NCBI GenBank assembly: GCA_047975195.1
Contig: JBKEDB010000058.1
Coordinates: forward strand, 27,658-91,657
DNA from: Cumulibacter sp047975195
Lineage (GTDB): Bacteria > Actinomycetota > Actinomycetes > Mycobacteriales > Antricoccaceae
DNA: 64,000 nucleotides
Direction: 5' to 3'
Made by a program: the position numbers and the translations under genes. This document shows, piece by piece, positions 18,480-27,237 of the stretch; the stretch's first letter is position 1; every line of letters starts with the position of its first letter. Under the pieces are notes generated by a model. That model saw only the letters and a list, made by a program, of their open reading frames with translations. It had not been told where the DNA came from and ran no database searches.

Positions 18480-18811
18480 GCCTTGAACACATGCCTGCGG
18501 ATTGCGGCCGCGTTTCCGAAGATCCGGATGCCGAGTACGACGACCACCGCCGTCGACAACTGCGCGCCGACGCCCAACTTATCGCCGAGGAACACGATCA
18601 ACGCCGCGATCAGGACGTTCGACAGGAACGAGACTACGAACACTTTTGCATCGAAGATGCCATCGAGGCGAGCGCGTACGCCACCGAATAACGCATCCAG
18701 CGCAGCGACGACGGCGATCGGTAGGTACGGCTGCATCCAGATCGGCACCGTCGGGTCCACCCACAGACCCAACACAACGCCGATGACCAGTGCGCCCAGT
18801 GCGACGATCAT
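18476..18811 (-). CDS. Small basic protein (Sbp, DUF1290)
   Basis: An 111-aa integral membrane protein with three hydrophobic segments (about 2-20, 26-45 and 60-100) and the typical VAALDALFGGVRARLDGIF stretch between them. It is the DUF1290/sbp family, found next to ftsZ or in this DUF881 cluster. It is sandwiched between two DUF881 genes with 4-nt overlaps on both sides, implying co-translation and perhaps a shared membrane complex. Confidence 0.9.
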   Translation of the reverse strand: MIVALGALVIGVVLGLWVDPTVPIWMQPYLPIAVVAALDALFGGVRARLDGIFDAKVFVVSFLSNVLIAALIVFLGDKLGVGAQLSTAVVVVLGIRIFGNAAAIRRHVFKA

Positions 18812-19650
18812 TTTCCTCCTCCCTGCGCGCCGGACGATCCCGCGGTGATGGGATCGGCGGCCGCCGGCAGATTCAACTCGTCGGCCGTATGCACCTCATA
18901 CTGCGCGCCGAAAGCGGTGCGGTAGGTGCTGAAACGCCGCGCGGCACTGGTCGTCGCGAATACTCCCGCTAAGGTGGCTGGATCACCGATCACCTCGATC
19001 ACGTACGGCGTCGAGGTGGGCTGGAAATCAATCAGAACGGCGCCGCCGGCCTGTCGGATAGCGGTGATCGGCCCGATGCGCGAGCCATTGATCGCGATCG
19101 CTTCGGCGCCTGAGGCCCACAGCGCATTCACCGCAGCCTGCAGATCGGTGTCCTTGATCACCCCATCCTGCTCGACCGTCTGCCCGTGCCCGACGGGATC
19201 ATTGCCCTGCGCAGGTTGTGGTTCGTCAAGCACTATCTCGATCCCAGGCCCGGTAACCGCCAGTTGCCCCGCTGCCATCTCGTGCTCGGTGAGCGTGTCC
19301 AGCAACTGCTGGCCGGATTCGGTCGTGCCCAACGCCGCCTGGCGTAGTTCGGCGACCTCGGCTCGTAGCTCGATCGCCTCAGCGCTGAGCAGGCCGACCT
19401 CGCCTTGTCGCGCTTCAATACGTTCGATCAGCGCGGCGTTCGCCGCCTGCCGATCGGTCCCTTGCCGTTGGTGCTGACGCACCGTCATCCCCATCAGCAC
19501 GCCAGCGACGATAACGACAACGAGCGTAAGGACGCCGCCGCTGCGTCGCCAGGTTCGTGGGCCGGTGGCGGCAAGTGCATACCCCGGGTCCAACGTCCGC
19601 GTCATCAGCGTGCGCAGGCCCCAACGGTCGGCTGCGTCCGGTTCAGTCAT
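18808..19650 (-). CDS. DUF881 membrane protein (first of pair)
   Basis: A 280-aa single-pass membrane protein. A short cytoplasmic N-terminus, a transmembrane helix near residues 40-58 (GVLTLVVVIVAGVLMG), a coiled-coil stretch (about 75-135) and the DUF881 domain (about 140-265) are visible. It is the counterpart of Rv1823. Its ATG overlaps the stop of the phosphatidyltransferase gene. The two DUF881 proteins in the cluster share architecture but are well diverged, so each may contribute a distinct subunit. Confidence 0.85.
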   Translation of the reverse strand: MTEPDAADRWGLRTLMTRTLDPGYALAATGPRTWRRSGGVLTLVVVIVAGVLMGMTVRQHQRQGTDRQAANAALIERIEARQGEVGLLSAEAIELRAEVAELRQAALGTTESGQQLLDTLTEHEMAAGQLAVTGPGIEIVLDEPQPAQGNDPVGHGQTVEQDGVIKDTDLQAAVNALWASGAEAIAINGSRIGPITAIRQAGGAVLIDFQPTSTPYVIEVIGDPATLAGVFATTSAARRFSTYRTAFGAQYEVHTADELNLPAAADPITAGSSGAQGGGK

Positions 19651-20231
19651 CGCACCACCGGCGTGTCCTCGCGCACGATGTGCGCAATCTGGCGGATGTA
19701 GTGCGCACCGGCAACCAGATAGAGCACCGCGCCCCAGACGATAAAAGCGTAGGCCAGCGGCAATGTGACGGTCTCCAGCGAGGATGCCGCGCGGGCCAAC
19801 AGCAACAGCGGGAATCCATATAGCAGGCAGAACGTGGCGGCCTTACCCAGATAGTTGACCTGCAAAGCCTCGTAGCCCTGTCGGCGCAGGATCAACAGGG
19901 CGATTCCGACACTCACATCACGCAGTACCAGCAGGGCGACGAACCACCACGGCACGAAGCCACGCAGCACGAATGCCAGCAGGGTGCTGAGAATGTACAA
20001 GCGGTCGGCCGCGGGATCCAACAGTTGCCCGAGGTGGCTGGTTTGGCCGAACTTGCGAGCGATCTTGCCGTCTGCCCAGTCGGTGACCGCAGACAGGCCC
20101 AGCACGATCGCAGCCCACAAGTCTTCCTGTGGCCCCAACAACAACCAAAGGAACAGCGGCACGCCGGCCAGGCGCAACATGCTCAGGATGTTCGGGATCG
20201 TCCAGACGCGATCGGTGACCGATTCAGTCAT
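19647..20231 (-). CDS. CDP-alcohol phosphatidyltransferase family protein (PgsA2-like)
   Basis: A 194-aa membrane enzyme that transfers a phosphatidyl group from CDP-diacylglycerol to an alcohol. The complete family signature D-x2-DG-x2-AR-x8-G-x3-D-x3-D is present, beginning DWADGKIAR near residue 45. About five membrane helices are predicted. By position it matches Rv1822 (PgsA2); the acceptor alcohol (glycerol-phosphate or other) is not settled for this paralogue. It overlaps genes on both sides by 4 nt (ATGA). Confidence 0.85.
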   Translation of the reverse strand: MTESVTDRVWTIPNILSMLRLAGVPLFLWLLLGPQEDLWAAIVLGLSAVTDWADGKIARKFGQTSHLGQLLDPAADRLYILSTLLAFVLRGFVPWWFVALLVLRDVSVGIALLILRRQGYEALQVNYLGKAATFCLLYGFPLLLLARAASSLETVTLPLAYAFIVWGAVLYLVAGAHYIRQIAHIVREDTPVVR

Positions 20232-21094
20232 GAGGAGCGGCGATAGGTCGCCGTAGCGGCCACATGTACCCGATCTGGGGCAGAAATTACCTGCAGCTCA
20301 GCGCTGTCGCCGTTCGGTCGGCCGATAGCGCTGACCGCATCACCGACGAATACCGGTGCCTGCACGCGGTAGTCAAACTGTTGCAGCCGCATCGACGGGT
20401 CATGCCGTAGCGCCAATGTGGCCAGGTGCTGCGCCAGTAGCGGTCCGTGCACGACCAGGTCCGGATACCCCTCAACCTCGGTGGCGTACCTGCGGTCGTA
20501 GTGGATCCGGTGCGAGTTTCCGGTGATCGCACTCATTCGGAATAACCGGATCTCATCGGTCGCGATGTCGTGCCGCCATCCGGCGTCCGCCTCGACCGGC
20601 ACCTGCGGTCGCGGTGGCCAGGTACGCGCCGGTGCGTCGTCGACGCCGGAGCGGTACACGTGATTCTGCACTTCGGTGAGCCGCAACTCGCCACGCTGGC
20701 GGAACTCGTATTGAACGCTGATCAGGGCCATCTCGCCGGAGCGCCCGCTCTTGGGCACGGCCGACAGGACGGTGCCGGTACGTTCTACCTCCTCATCGAG
20801 GATGAGATCGCCATGTGAGGTGATGGAGCCACCGGCCCACATCCGTCGGCGTTCAGGAATCGGCGGCTGGAAATGTCCGGCGTGCGGGTGGCCGTCCGTC
20901 GCTAGACCTTCGTAGTGCGGCCAATCGGTGAAGTACACCCAGTGCCAGCACGGAGGCAGCACTCCCGGTGGCGCCACCTGGTCGGCGGCGAGCAGATCGG
21001 CCAACCATCCGCTGACCTCGCTGGCCAGGACGTCCGTCTCGACGAGCGCCGATGGCTTCCAACCAGCGATGTACTGCTCCAACGAATTGCCCAT
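20228..21094 (-). CDS. MaoC-like/FAS1-type dehydratase (mesaconyl-C4-CoA hydratase-like)
   Basis: A 288-aa double-hotdog acyl-CoA hydratase-type protein. The PPCWHWVYFTDWPHYEGLAT and RRRMWAGG stretches match the HTD2/mesaconyl-C4-CoA hydratase group. The second half has the hydratase-like RIHYDRRYATEVEGYPDLVV with VVHGPLLAQ. I place the start at the ATG at 21094, with AGGGGA 7 nt upstream. Its stop overlaps the start of the phosphatidyltransferase gene, which is unexpected for a carbon-metabolism enzyme. The substrate is uncertain; it could hydrate a branched or mesaconyl-type thioester. Confidence 0.75.
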   Translation of the reverse strand: MGNSLEQYIAGWKPSALVETDVLASEVSGWLADLLAADQVAPPGVLPPCWHWVYFTDWPHYEGLATDGHPHAGHFQPPIPERRRMWAGGSITSHGDLILDEEVERTGTVLSAVPKSGRSGEMALISVQYEFRQRGELRLTEVQNHVYRSGVDDAPARTWPPRPQVPVEADAGWRHDIATDEIRLFRMSAITGNSHRIHYDRRYATEVEGYPDLVVHGPLLAQHLATLALRHDPSMRLQQFDYRVQAPVFVGDAVSAIGRPNGDSAELQVISAPDRVHVAATATYRRSS

Positions 21095-21160
21095 TGCCGT
21101 CCCCTTCACCTAGCCGTACCGCGCCGCATCCGAACTGTATCGGCCGACAGATATGCCAAA

Positions 21161-21189
21161 GGCGACGACTCCCGGCGGGAGGCGTCGCC
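21161..21189 (-). terminator. Terminator downstream of 73-aa orphan gene
   Basis: Hairpin GGCGACG-A-CTCCC-GGC-GGGAG-G-CGTCGCC: 12 paired bases with one symmetrical mismatch and a 3-nt loop. It lies just beyond the stop of the small gene at 21209 and before the hydratase gene. Confidence 0.7.
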
Positions 21190-21208
21190 CTACGGACGGT
21201 TGCGGACG

Positions 21209-21430
21209 TTACGCAGCGAGTGCGTCAACCGCAGCGGTGACGATCGAGTCGTTTCCGATCTCGCGTCGGGCCCAATCCAAGTGCTCGGGGCTGCCGATGA
21301 TGAAGCCCTGCTGGTTGACCAGCCGACTCATCGTCGTCGCCGCAATGCGTGCCTGCTGTGGCTGGTAGCCGAGCTGCATGATCGCGTTGCACATCCGGTT
21401 CATCTCTGCGATGGTGATGTTTTGCTTCAT
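21209..21430 (-). CDS. Small hypothetical protein (73 aa)
   Basis: I do not recognise this gene. The ATG at 21430 has a strong site (AAAGGAGGG) at good spacing, which argues that it is really translated. The longer frame from 21565 is not credible because it runs through a terminator-like hairpin. The product is soluble, mostly helical, Met- and Gln-rich in its first half (EMNRMCNAIMQLGYQPQQAR), with no Cys pair, signal peptide or membrane segment. It is closed off by hairpins at 21161-21189 and 21555-21591, so it is an independent short transcript. A stress-type or regulatory role is possible but unproven. Confidence 0.65.
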   Translation of the reverse strand: MKQNITIAEMNRMCNAIMQLGYQPQQARIAATTMSRLVNQQGFIIGSPEHLDWARREIGNDSIVTAAVDALAA

Positions 21431-21554
21431 GGTGTGACCCTCCTTTCTGGTCTTACTGGCTGTCATACAAACCGACAGCGATGACGACGCAGCAAACTGC
21501 GTCGCCTTATTAGATGAACGTTCGAGGGCACCAGGTTTGTTCCCGTTAGCAACA

Positions 21555-21591
21555 CATGGCCCCACCCGATCATCAACCGGGTGGGGCCATG
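21555..21591 (-). terminator. Terminator downstream of SDR gene
   Basis: A perfect 14-bp inverted repeat (arms 21555-21568 and 21578-21591, 9-nt loop) sits 19 nt past the stop of the SDR gene ending at 21610. It is the likely end of the DUF998-tesB-LLM-SDR transcript. Confidence 0.85.
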
Positions 21592-21609
21592 GGTGCAGTA
21601 AAGGGTCGA

Positions 21610-22383
21610 TCAGGTGGCGCCGTACGCCGCACCGCCGTCGACCTTGATGATCGTGCCCGTGGTGTACGACGAGGCATCGCTGGCCAGGTACAACGCCGCA
21701 CCGACAATCTCGTTGGGCTCGCCGCCGCGCTTGAGCGCGATCGTGCGCTCGGCGCGTTCGTTGAACTCCGCCATATCCCAGGCATCCGAGATATCGGTGA
21801 GGAACGGCCCCGGCATGATTCCGTTGACGCGGACATTCGTGCCGAACGCACGAGCCATGCCGAGGGTCATCGCGTTGAGTCCGGCCTTGGCCATGGCATA
21901 GGGAACGATACCCGGCGTGGGCGCAACCGAGCCGGTGCTGGAAACGTTGATGATGCTCCCACCATTGCGGGCCGCCATCTGCTCACCGCACAGCGATGCA
22001 AGGCGAAAGGCACCCTTCATATTGACGTCGATCACCTTCGCGAACAGGCTTTCCTCAACGTCGGTCAACTTGTCGTACAGCGGAGACATACCGGCGTTGT
22101 TGACCAGGATGTCGGTGCCACCGAACTCGGCAGTCACCCGCTCGAACGCTGCGCCCACGGCATTCCAATCGCCGGTGTGGCACCCCAGACCCAATGCCTT
22201 CGCGCCGGTCTGCTTGGTGATCTCCTCAGCAACCGCAACACACGAATCCTCTTTGCGGCTCGCGACCACGACGGTCGCGCCCTGCTCGGCGAACGAGAAC
22301 GCCATCTCGCGGCCCAGTCCCCGACTACCGCCGGTAATCAGGGCTACTTTCCCATCCAGCCTGAACGATGGTGTCGCTGTCAT
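21610..22383 (-). CDS. SDR-family oxidoreductase
   Basis: Classical short-chain dehydrogenase of 257 aa, likely a 3-oxoacyl or hydroxyacyl-CoA type reductase. The cofactor loop is TGGSRGLG (about 17-24), NNAG at about 90-93, and the catalytic Ser...YAMAK in SSTGSVAPTPGIVPYAMAK. It is last in a same-strand cluster with the F420-type oxidoreductase and TesB, and a close paralogue of the SDR at 42577-43332 (shared TGGSRGLG and VVVASRK). A strong hairpin follows. The substrate is unknown. Confidence 0.85.
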   Translation of the reverse strand: MTATPSFRLDGKVALITGGSRGLGREMAFSFAEQGATVVVASRKEDSCVAVAEEITKQTGAKALGLGCHTGDWNAVGAAFERVTAEFGGTDILVNNAGMSPLYDKLTDVEESLFAKVIDVNMKGAFRLASLCGEQMAARNGGSIINVSSTGSVAPTPGIVPYAMAKAGLNAMTLGMARAFGTNVRVNGIMPGPFLTDISDAWDMAEFNERAERTIALKRGGEPNEIVGAALYLASDASSYTTGTIIKVDGGAAYGAT

Positions 22384-22434
22384 ACCTGCTTCTCCTCAGC
22401 TGTCAGCGGCTCTCGCCGCGCTCACATGGTGGTG

Positions 22435-23478
22435 CTATGCCTGATCGCGCAGTGCGGCGAGGATGCGATCCCCACCCTCGCCTCGCGGTACGCCATGCAG
22501 GATCACCGTTGTCAGGCACGTATCGCGCCAACGACGTTGGTAGTCCTCCACAATCTTCTCTGCCGGGCCGATCAACGCAACATCCTCGACCATCTCGGTC
22601 GGAATGACTGAGACCGCGTCCTTGGCGCGTCCGGCCAGGTACAGGTCCTGGACCTCAGCGACGACCTCGCCCCATCCCATCCGCACGAAAACGTCCTTGT
22701 GGAAGTTCGCTTTCTTCGCTCCCATACCACCGGCGTACAGCGCTAACCCGGGTTTGATCCGCGCTGCCGCAGCGTCGACGTTGTCGTCCTCGACCACCGA
22801 TAGCACGGAAGCCACCTCGAACGAGTCGACGGTGTGCCGCGCACCCTCGCGCGAAAATCCATTCCCCAACGCGTCCCGATAAAACTGATCGGACTTGGGC
22901 GAAAACCACAGCGGGATCCAGCCATCTGCGATTTCCGCTGCTAACGCGACATTCTTCGGACCCTCCGCACCAAGGAAGATCGGGATATCGGTGCGTAACG
23001 GATGGACCGTCGACTTCAACGGCTTACCGAGACCGGCGCCACCGTCGTACGGCAGTTGGTAGTGCTTGCCGGCGTACGTGACCGGCTCTTCGCGCCGCCA
23101 GACGGCGCGCATGATGTCGACGTACTCGCGAGTGCGTTCCAACGGCCGCGGGAACGGCTGTCCGTACCACCCCTCCACGACCTGCGGACCGGATGCACCA
23201 ATACCCACCACCATTCGCCCACCGCTGAGATGGTCGACGGTCAGCGCAGCCATGGCCAATGCGGTCGGGGTACGCGCTGACATCTGGCATACCGATGTAC
23301 CCAGGCGAATATTGTTGGTGCGCGCACCCCACCACGCGAGTGGGGTCAGTGCATCGGATCCGTACGCCTCCGCCGTCCAGAAACTGTCCAGTCCGAGTTC
23401 TTCGGCGCGCCGAAGTTCCTCCTCGATTCCCGCAGGTGGCCCGGAAGACCAATACCCAGCGCCGAGTCCTACCTTCAT
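22435..23478 (-). CDS. LLM-class (F420-dependent type) oxidoreductase
   Basis: A 347-aa luciferase-like TIM-barrel flavin/F420 enzyme. The N-terminus GLDSFWTAEAYGSDALTPLA and GRMVVGIGASGPQVVEGWYG are the typical actinobacterial LLM signatures. Such proteins use F420H2 or FMN; no experimental substrate can be inferred. Its ATG overlaps the tesB stop by one base (TGATG), so it is coupled to the thioesterase, suggesting work on acyl-CoA-derived compounds. A paralogue is at 51019-52047. Confidence 0.85.
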   Translation of the reverse strand: MKVGLGAGYWSSGPPAGIEEELRRAEELGLDSFWTAEAYGSDALTPLAWWGARTNNIRLGTSVCQMSARTPTALAMAALTVDHLSGGRMVVGIGASGPQVVEGWYGQPFPRPLERTREYVDIMRAVWRREEPVTYAGKHYQLPYDGGAGLGKPLKSTVHPLRTDIPIFLGAEGPKNVALAAEIADGWIPLWFSPKSDQFYRDALGNGFSREGARHTVDSFEVASVLSVVEDDNVDAAAARIKPGLALYAGGMGAKKANFHKDVFVRMGWGEVVAEVQDLYLAGRAKDAVSVIPTEMVEDVALIGPAEKIVEDYQRRWRDTCLTTVILHGVPRGEGGDRILAALRDQA

Positions 23479-24269
23479 CAGCGATCCTTCTTTTGGTAGC
23501 GGAACAACGACTCCTGGGCCACGGTCGCGATGACCGCACCGTCCATGTCAAAGACCGATCCCGTGTAGAGACCGCGTCCATCGCCGGTGCGCCGCGGGCC
23601 GTAGTTGAACAGGTGCCACTGGTTCATGTCCGGGATGCGGTGCAGCCACACGGTGTGGTCAATCGTGGAAAGGAACCCGACCTCCTTAGACCGAATCTCT
23701 GCCAGTCCGCTACCGGCGTCGGTAAGGTAGACCAACCCGGCCGCATGCATCATCGGGTCCTCGCCAAGGTCAATATCGACCTTCGCCAACCAGTCTTTGG
23801 GCCAGTAATTATTGGGGTTGTCGCGGTTCGGTTCTTTCATCGCCACGGAGTGCAGTCGGCGCGGATCCCAATCGGCGAGTTCGTCCGGATCACCGATCGG
23901 CTCAGCACTCACCATCTGATTGTCCGGGCCCTCATTGTGCCGTTGGAAACTCACCGTGCAGTTGAAGATGACGTCGCCGTCCTGCACCGCGATAACCCGA
24001 CGTGAGGAAAAGCTGCCACCGTCGAAGTCGGCGGCGACGTGAAAGACGACGGGCTTGGCTGGGTCTCCGCCACGCAGGAAGTAGCAGTGCATCGAGTGCG
24101 GCACGCGCTCGGGCGGCGCGGTCCGGCCCGCGGCCAGGATCGCTTGCGCGGCTACCTGCCCGCCGTATAGCGGAAACTGCTCCTCAAAATGGTGCGTCGT
24201 GCGAAACAGGCCGCGATCGATGGTCTCAAGATCGAGTATTTCGGCAAGATTGTCGGGGCGTCCGGTCAT
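23478..24269 (-). CDS. tesB: Acyl-CoA thioesterase II
   Basis: Double-hotdog thioesterase of 263 aa, hydrolysing acyl-CoA to free acid and CoA. YGGQVAAQAILAAGRT near residues 35-50 and HSMHCYFLRGGD (58-69) are TesB signatures. The C-terminal half contains LVYLTDAGSGLAEI (second hotdog). It is coupled to the downstream F420-type oxidoreductase, and the upstream DUF998 gene lies 9 nt away. Confidence 0.9.
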   Translation of the reverse strand: MTGRPDNLAEILDLETIDRGLFRTTHHFEEQFPLYGGQVAAQAILAAGRTAPPERVPHSMHCYFLRGGDPAKPVVFHVAADFDGGSFSSRRVIAVQDGDVIFNCTVSFQRHNEGPDNQMVSAEPIGDPDELADWDPRRLHSVAMKEPNRDNPNNYWPKDWLAKVDIDLGEDPMMHAAGLVYLTDAGSGLAEIRSKEVGFLSTIDHTVWLHRIPDMNQWHLFNYGPRRTGDGRGLYTGSVFDMDGAVIATVAQESLFRYQKKDR

Positions 24270-24278
24270 TGAGACAAA

Positions 24279-24971
24279 CTACCCAGCGTCAACCTCAGCA
24301 CTGTTACGCACCCCACGTCCAGCGCTCGCCCGCCACACACGCAGACCGAACAACGCGATTGCTGAGGCCTCAAGGAGCATCAGGAGGCGCTGCGGGATTC
24401 CTCGCCACCCGTCCATCGACCACAGCGTCGGCCACAATGCCGCCGCGATGGTCAAGAGCAAGGCCAGTGCGACACCGATCAGTAGCACCAGCATGCTGTG
24501 ACGCAGCCGCGCCGAACACTGCGGCAGGTAGCTCGCGATCGCCACAGCCAGCAATACGAACGCCGCCGCGGCGGCGTATCGGTGAATCTGAGCGCTGAGC
24601 GAGAGCGCGCCCGAGCCGGCGTCCGTGGGGAAGATGACTACCAGTTCCAACATCACCGCTGCTAGGTATGCACTGATGCGGCCCGTGACGGGCAGGTGGT
24701 TCGCCAGGCTGACAACGGCCAGCGCCAAGGCGGTACACGCCACTGCGAACAGCCCGCTGGACGCAGTCGCGACGCCATACATGCTCAGGGTCTGCGACAC
24801 CGGGTCAACCGCACCCACCATCACAACGTGTATCGCGACGATCGCTGCGATGGCCATCAGCGCACCGATGCCGACCAGCGAGCTCGGCAGCACGTTGAGG
24901 CGAGTATTGATCGTCGGCGTTGCTGCGGTGGGGACGGCGAGTGGGCGGAAACTGACGGGTGCTGTGGTCAT
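24279..24971 (-). CDS. DUF998 integral membrane protein
   Basis: A polytopic membrane protein of about 230 aa with six hydrophobic segments and the DUF998 motif VDPVSQTLSMYGVA in the first loop. The function of the family is not known. The ATG at 24971 (RPLAVPTA follows) is preferred over the upstream ATG at 25010, which adds a charged tail. It lies 9 nt upstream of tesB, so it may share its transcript, and is divergent from the sensor kinase at 25168. Confidence 0.75.
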   Translation of the reverse strand: MTTAPVSFRPLAVPTAATPTINTRLNVLPSSLVGIGALMAIAAIVAIHVVMVGAVDPVSQTLSMYGVATASSGLFAVACTALALAVVSLANHLPVTGRISAYLAAVMLELVVIFPTDAGSGALSLSAQIHRYAAAAAFVLLAVAIASYLPQCSARLRHSMLVLLIGVALALLLTIAAALWPTLWSMDGWRGIPQRLLMLLEASAIALFGLRVWRASAGRGVRNSAEVDAG

Positions 24972-25167
24972 GTCTGAAATCTCGCGGCATGGTGGCGCGG
25001 GCGGCATCACGCCGCAGCGGGGTGTTCGCGATCCCCCGCAAGCACTACACGCGTCGCGAAAGTGCTACTTCAGAGTGATGTCGCGCCTGCGCTGGCCGAC
25101 TAGCGTTGACGGCGTGCAAACCAACCTGGTGGTCCGACGCTCATCCGGCAACTCGATGGAGGCGGCT

Positions 25168-26503
25168 ATGAGTACCTCAACGAAGAGCACGAGCCAGCCC
25201 AAGCAACGCAGCTTCTTCGAACGACTCACCTCGGCGGACGAGGCTAGCTCGCATTCGGTCGCCGCGCGACCAGCGGCCGGACCGGCCTCGCCGAGAAGGA
25301 AGCCGTTGGGGCGGCACATCCGGCTCGGCGCGCTGATCGGCATCGCCATCGTGCTGTACGCCGTTCAGGCCCCGGTACTCGGCGCGGTGTACGGGCTCCG
25401 GCGCGTGGGGGATGCTGCTGGCGCTGCCGGGCTCGGTCGGCGTCGTACTCGCGCACTATAACGCCCGCGCCGCCGTCGGTGTGGTCCTGCTGGGCACGGT
25501 GGCCATCACGTTGGCGTCGATCCCATACGGACTGTTCTCCGGAGAGTTCGCCGACAGTCTGCCGTTCCCCTGGACAGTGTGCTCGATGCTCGCGTTGTTC
25601 GCCTGCACGCTGCTCCTCGGCTACGAGGTGCCGTTGCGTGAGGCCGCGATGACCTACGGTGCACTCATCGTGATCAGCGTCGTGCTGCAGGCAATCGGCG
25701 GTGGGTACACCGGGTCGTTCTTCGTGATGGCATGGATCAGCCTCGTGCTCGGTGCCATCGGCCTGGGCATCCGACAGCTGCGCGCCTCGGAGGCCCGCGC
25801 GAAGCAACATAAGCAGATCAGTGAGCAGGAGCGCGAACAGCGGGAGATGCTGCAGGAGAAAGCGCAGGTCGCCCGCGAGCTGCACGATGTGGTCGCGCAC
25901 CACATGTCGGTGATAACGGTGCAGGCGTCCTCCGCGGAGTACCGCATCCCGGACCTGCCGGATGAGGTCCGCCGCGAGTTTCAGGAGATCAGCGAACAGA
26001 GCAGGTCGTCCTTGGCCGAATTGCGTCGAATCCTCGGCGTACTACGCGGCGACGAGGCTCAGGCCGAGCGGGCACCTCAGCCCGGCGTCGAGGACCTTCC
26101 CCGCGTCGTCGAGCACGTCGGCCGCGCGGGCACCACGGTCGATTTCGTCAGTGCTGACCTCGGTGGCCTCGAGCGGTCCGTCTCGATCGCGACGTACCGG
26201 ATCGTTCAGGAGTCGTTGAGCAATGTCGTGCGCCACGCCGCCGGTTCACCGGCCACGGTAGTCATTGAGCGCTCGATCGGATCCGTGGAGGTCTCTGTTC
26301 GCAATCCAGCGCCGCCGCACCCGGTGAACCCGATGCCCGGCAGTGGCCACGGTGTGCGCGGAATGCGGGAACGTGCCGTCGCGCTCGGCGGCACGCTTGC
26401 CACCGGCCAGACAGCCGATGGCGGCTTTGAGGTCCTCGCGTGGCTGCCTACGTCCGCCGAGAACGCCGAGGCCTGGGAACTCGATCTGCAGGGCAACACG
26501 TGA
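25168..26503 (+). pseudogene. Sensor histidine kinase with apparent single-base frameshift
   Basis: NarL-type partner kinase. From the ATG at 25168 (GGAGG 5 nt upstream) the first 76 codons encode a tail and a membrane helix (LGALIGIAIVLYAVQAP). The frame then runs into a low-quality Arg-rich tail ending at 25461. One frame over, from about 25394, the kinase continues: more membrane helices, HDVVAHH (phospho-His, HisKA_3) and an HATPase with GHGVRGMRERAVALGG, ending at 26503. Dropping one G of the GGG at 25393-25395 would join the two as VYG-SGAWGML. The kinase is disrupted unless this is a sequencing error; the second part could start at the ATG at 25412. Confidence 0.65.
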
Positions 26504-27165
26504 CCATCCGCGTCGTCATCGTCGATGACCAGCAGATGGTGCGCGCAGGATTCGGTGCGCTGCTGAACGCGCAAACCGATATCAGCGTGGTGGCCGACGC
26601 CGCGGATGGCGAAGCGGGAGTCCGCGCCGTCGGCGAGCATCGACCAGATGTGGTGCTGATGGACGTGCGGATGCCGGTGATGGACGGTTTGGCGGCCGCC
26701 GAGCAGATCCTCGCCCGGCCCGATGCACCGAAGGTCGTCATGCTGACCACCTTCGATATAGATGACTACGTGTACACCGCGCTGCAACTTGGCGCGAGCG
26801 GGTTCCTACTCAAGGACGCTCCCCCTGCCGACCTGATTTCGGCCGTACGAATCGCCGCGGAGGGCAATGCGCTGTTGGCACCTACGGTGACTCGGAGGTT
26901 GATCGAGCAGTTCGCACGCGCGCGCCCCAGCGTCACCCGTTCGGTCGAACTGAACGCGCTCACCGCTCGCGAGCTAGAGGTGCTGGGTTTGCTCGCTCGC
27001 GGGTTCTCGAACGCGGAGATAGCCGCCTCGCTCGTCGTGGCCGAGCAAACAGTGAAGACCCATGTCGGACGCATTTTCACCAAACTCTCGTTGCGCGATC
27101 GCGCACAAGCAGTGGTGTTCGCCTACGAGTCGCATTTAGTGACGGCCGGCGAGGACGGAACCTGA
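26500..27165 (+). CDS. NarL/LuxR-family response regulator
   Basis: A 221-aa response regulator: receiver domain (phospho-acceptor D55 in VVLMDVRMPVMDG; switch K near FLLKDAPP) followed by a LuxR-type helix-turn-helix (LTARELEVLGLLARGFSNAE, ...VKTHVGRIFTKL). The GTG start at 26500 overlaps the kinase stop (GTGA), so the two are a two-component pair. If the kinase is truly broken, the regulator may be silent or cross-talk. No ABC transporter is adjacent, and the target genes are unknown. Confidence 0.9.
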   Translation: MTIRVVIVDDQQMVRAGFGALLNAQTDISVVADAADGEAGVRAVGEHRPDVVLMDVRMPVMDGLAAAEQILARPDAPKVVMLTTFDIDDYVYTALQLGASGFLLKDAPPADLISAVRIAAEGNALLAPTVTRRLIEQFARARPSVTRSVELNALTARELEVLGLLARGFSNAEIAASLVVAEQTVKTHVGRIFTKLSLRDRAQAVVFAYESHLVTAGEDGT

Positions 27166-27237
27166 TCCGCCGACGAGCCGCCGCACCGACACCTGGCGTC
27201 CTGGCTAGACTCTCCTGCCAAACGGACGGGGAAGCAT

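Noticed and set aside
25168..25461. Programmed ribosomal frameshifting in the sensor kinase
   Set aside because: There is only a short GGG run, with no slippery heptamer, internal Shine-Dalgarno or downstream hairpin that I can see; mutation or sequencing error is simpler.
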